Shown here: piece after piece, positions 61,863 through 64,000 of the stretch
Numbering within the stretch: position 1 is the stretch's first letter
Layout: each line of letters opens with the position of its first letter
Assembly: GCF_010389155.1 (NCBI RefSeq)
Contig: NC_057761.1
Span: 46,424,213-46,488,212 of the forward strand
Reading direction: 5' to 3'
DNA length: 64,000 nucleotides
From: Erigeron canadensis
Lineage: Eukaryota > Streptophyta > Magnoliopsida > Asterales > Asteraceae
The notes under the pieces: model-generated
What the model saw: only the letters and a program-made list of their open reading frames with translations
Told to the model about the DNA's origin: nothing
The model's database searches: none
Program-made: the position numbers and the translations under genes

Positions 61863-62795
61863 AGGGATAAGGGTGCAGAGCCAAACATTGACAAATTGGC
61901 TTGTTTTTGGCTCTTTTCTAGCCAATCGTATATCGCCACGTATATTTGCCAAAAGCTAGTCAATTCTTGCCAAAAAGTAGTTAAAAGTGGTGGTGTAGTG
62001 CAACAAAACTAGCCAAAACTTACCAAAATGCCAATGCCGGAAAATATATAAAAGTGACCGGACAATATATAAAAGTGACAAGGTTAACGGAAAATGTATA
62101 AAAGTGACCGGTTTTTTTTTTATATAAAATATAGACTTGGGCTCAGAGTTTGGGGGTCAGGAATTCGGAAGTCGAAGACGTCATGGCTGCCAACCCAAAG
62201 GTTTACCCCACCAAGATATTCCCTGGATCATCCGAGTCTCATTTTTTACGAGCATTTTGTATCATCATCACCCATCTAACGTAACACCGACAACCTAACT
62301 GTTCAACGATATCATCATCGGCATAATACTACTTTTCTGGCTATCTATTGATTTAATGGAACAAAAGATGGTAACACTACTAAGGAAAAATCCGGCAATG
62401 TTGCCGCTAAATTAACACTACCAAGCTAATCACAAACATGCAATTAACGGCAATGTAAATAAGATAAATATACATATAAGCAAGCATAAGCAGTAGTAGT
62501 TAACTGGAAAACCCAAAAAAGGTCTCGCCGGAATACCGTACAAACCGGAAACCCCAAAAAGGAGTCACGGGAAAACCGAAATAACACCGCCAGAAACCCC
62601 AAAAAGGAGCCACCGGATCACATGCAACAAACGATTAAACCAAAAACCTCAAAAATTAATCACCAGAAAACCGATTAAACCAGAATCCTCAAAAAAGGAG
62701 TCACCGGAAAACCGATTAAACCAAAACCCCCAAAAAAAGGGTCACCGAAAAAGTAGCCAAAAAGCCAATGGAATTTGTCAAGTGCACCCTTGCCA
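61863..62795. mobile_element. Element with inverted ends and internal tandem repeats
   Basis: GGGTGCAGAGCCAAACATTG at the left and, read inward from the right, GGGTGCACTTGACAAATTCC are related inverted ends, followed on each side by a CTTTTTGGCT-like motif. Inside, AAAGTGACCGG occurs at 62052 and 62099. A degenerate tandem repeat with CCCCAAAAAGGAGTCACCGG fills 62510-62760. The superfamily is not assigned because no TSD is clear. Confidence 0.45.
62510..62760. repeat. Degenerate tandem repeat, unit about 45 bp
   Basis: About six units built on CAAAAAGGAGTCACCGGAAA and ACCGATTAAACC, with irregular gaps. Confidence 0.7.
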
Positions 62796-62819
62796 AATCC
62801 AAACAACTTTTTGGCCGGC

Positions 62820-64000
62820 TGTAACATCTCAAACTTTTTATTTAACGGTTGACTTGAGTCGCTAACTCAACGTATCCGTTACGTCCATGTTAAATTTAAA
62901 GCTTATATGTAGTTAATGTGTTGTGCGTGTGAGACTTGAATGTCTTATTGATTGACGTAGTAATGTGTTTAAGATGTAGTTATATGCCTTTAGAGGTGTT
63001 CAAAGTGTTTATTGAGTTGTATATAGTTCATATAGGTGTTTAGGGCTAATAATGTGACGTTTGGAAGCTTAGGGACGAGTTTTGACATAGGGTGAAAGTC
63101 AAATACGGGATTAGGGTCAAAGAGCAAGTCTTTAGCTTCTAATCATTCATAATATCCTTTTCTCTTTGAGCCCTAACCATTCCCCATTGCCATAATCAAT
63201 TCCTTGTTCGATTTCATTTTCGTTTGGTTGATTCGAGAGTGTTTTGATCAAGTTTTTGAATTCTCTTTGTAATCTCCAGGTATCCCAGGTATAATAACAT
63301 TGATTTTATGTTATTTCAATCATATAATCAGATCCATAACTGATTTAGGTCATTAGATGATCAATTGATGTCTTAAACGTTGATTCGTTGACCTAAAGCG
63401 TTTAATTATGTGATGCAAATCAAGTAAGAATTAATCAATGATTTCATTGCATCATTATGGTCTTAAAATGGTGAATTTTGAGGTACAAAAGTCGTTCATA
63501 AGGTTATGGGTCGTTTGGGGTGTGTTTGGTTAAGTTTTGGAGGTTAAACAATAAGGTTTGTGCAGATTCGGGGATAGCTGCACCGCAACTACTAAGCTGC
63601 TGCGCAACTAGAAAACAGTGACCTTTAGTTGCGACGCAACTTGGTGGTTGCGACGCTGTTAAGTTGCGTCGCAACAGCGATAGAATTTTCAAATGGCCAT
63701 AACTTTTGAACCGTAACTCCGTTTTTAACAAATAAGCTATCCACGGAATCGTAAGAGAGTCTACTTTCTAATGGTTATGTTTTTAAAAGATGATTGTGAT
63801 GTCAAGTTTCCAGAAAGGTTAATTTAGTGAGTGAATGTCGAGTTTCGTCGAGTTATGTAAGCTTTAAAGTATTAATCGAATGTCCGATGCATCAAGCCTT
63901 GTCATGAGTCATGTTTATAGATACTTAGGCTTGATTCATGAACAAAAGTAAGTAGGTACTTGTTTAGCTTATTATATCGTTTAATGATTATAGGTAGTCG
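62820..64000 (+). mobile_element. LTR start of a long-LTR retrotransposon (cut by window edge)
   Basis: TGTAACATCTCAAACT at 62820 matches the TGTAACATCCGCG start of the solo LTR on its minus strand. About 850 bp in, a cluster of palindromes is followed by ATAACTTTTGAACCGTAA and GAGAGTCTACTTTCT, a block also found in the solo LTR beyond its palindromes. No internal coding sequence is reached before the window ends. A 75-residue minus-strand frame here is incidental. Confidence 0.6.
63577..63675. repeat. GTTGCGNCGCAAC palindrome cluster
   Basis: GTTGCGACGCAAC (63628-63640) and GTTGCGTCGCAAC (63663-63675) are perfect palindromes around a central base. GTTGCGACGCTGTT (63647-63660) and GCTGCACCGCAAC (about 63578) are imperfect members. 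It has the same layout, with a different outer sequence, as the CACTGCGNCGCAGTG clusters at 15364 and 16681. Confidence 0.85.

Overview
The window looks like gene-poor nuclear DNA of a flowering plant. It has long AT-rich intergenic stretches, genes with many GT-AG introns, and dense nested transposable elements. A eudicot is likely. An aster-family (Asteraceae) genome is my guess from the general look of the repeats, but nothing here proves it. There is no prokaryotic operon structure, CRISPR array, or convincing tRNA or rRNA gene.

Three host genes are supported, all on the + strand in the right half. Two are tandem ACX1-type peroxisomal acyl-CoA oxidases: copy A at 35730-41875 (14 exons, 663 aa) and copy B at 46642-52562 (14 exons, 660 aa). 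Their coding exons match in length except for a 9-nt difference at the start. Both end in the peroxisomal signal AKL and keep the catalytic glutamate. Enzymes of this family carry out the first step of peroxisomal beta-oxidation, including the chain shortening that leads to jasmonate. The third gene, at 56378-60121 (4 exons, 803 aa), resembles the SMPD4/neutral sphingomyelinase-3 family and has a C-terminal membrane anchor. No functional link between it and the ACX pair can be seen.

Almost everything else I can explain is mobile DNA, often with visible boundaries. From left to right: a hAT element (1396-2035); a Helitron carrying a Tourist MITE (4108-4945, 4235-4636); a Mutator-like element with long terminal inverted repeats (5098-6325); a callose synthase gene fragment (9699-9935); a compound palindrome of inverted MITEs around a foldback element (10029-10913); a hAT element (11513-11842); a solo LTR with perfect TSD (13672-16227); a hAT element split by a second LTR-like insertion (16367-18970); a 1.1-kb foldback (20242-21348); a deleted Ty1/Copia element on the minus strand (about 23449-25790); a complete but frameshifted PIF/Harbinger element (26552-28777); a second Mutator-like element (29580-30961); several Helitrons that share 3' ends; a second, decayed Harbinger transposase between the two ACX genes (42230-43450); a small GC-rich foldback behind the SMPD4-like gene (61179-61346); and the start of another LTR running off the right edge (62820-64000).

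I found no clearly new enzymatic or defence system. The most unusual signals are the clusters of short, perfect, CG-rich palindromes in three different LTR-like sequences, the uneven divergence of the ACX pair, the callose synthase fragment, and several nested insertions whose order can be read directly from the sequence.
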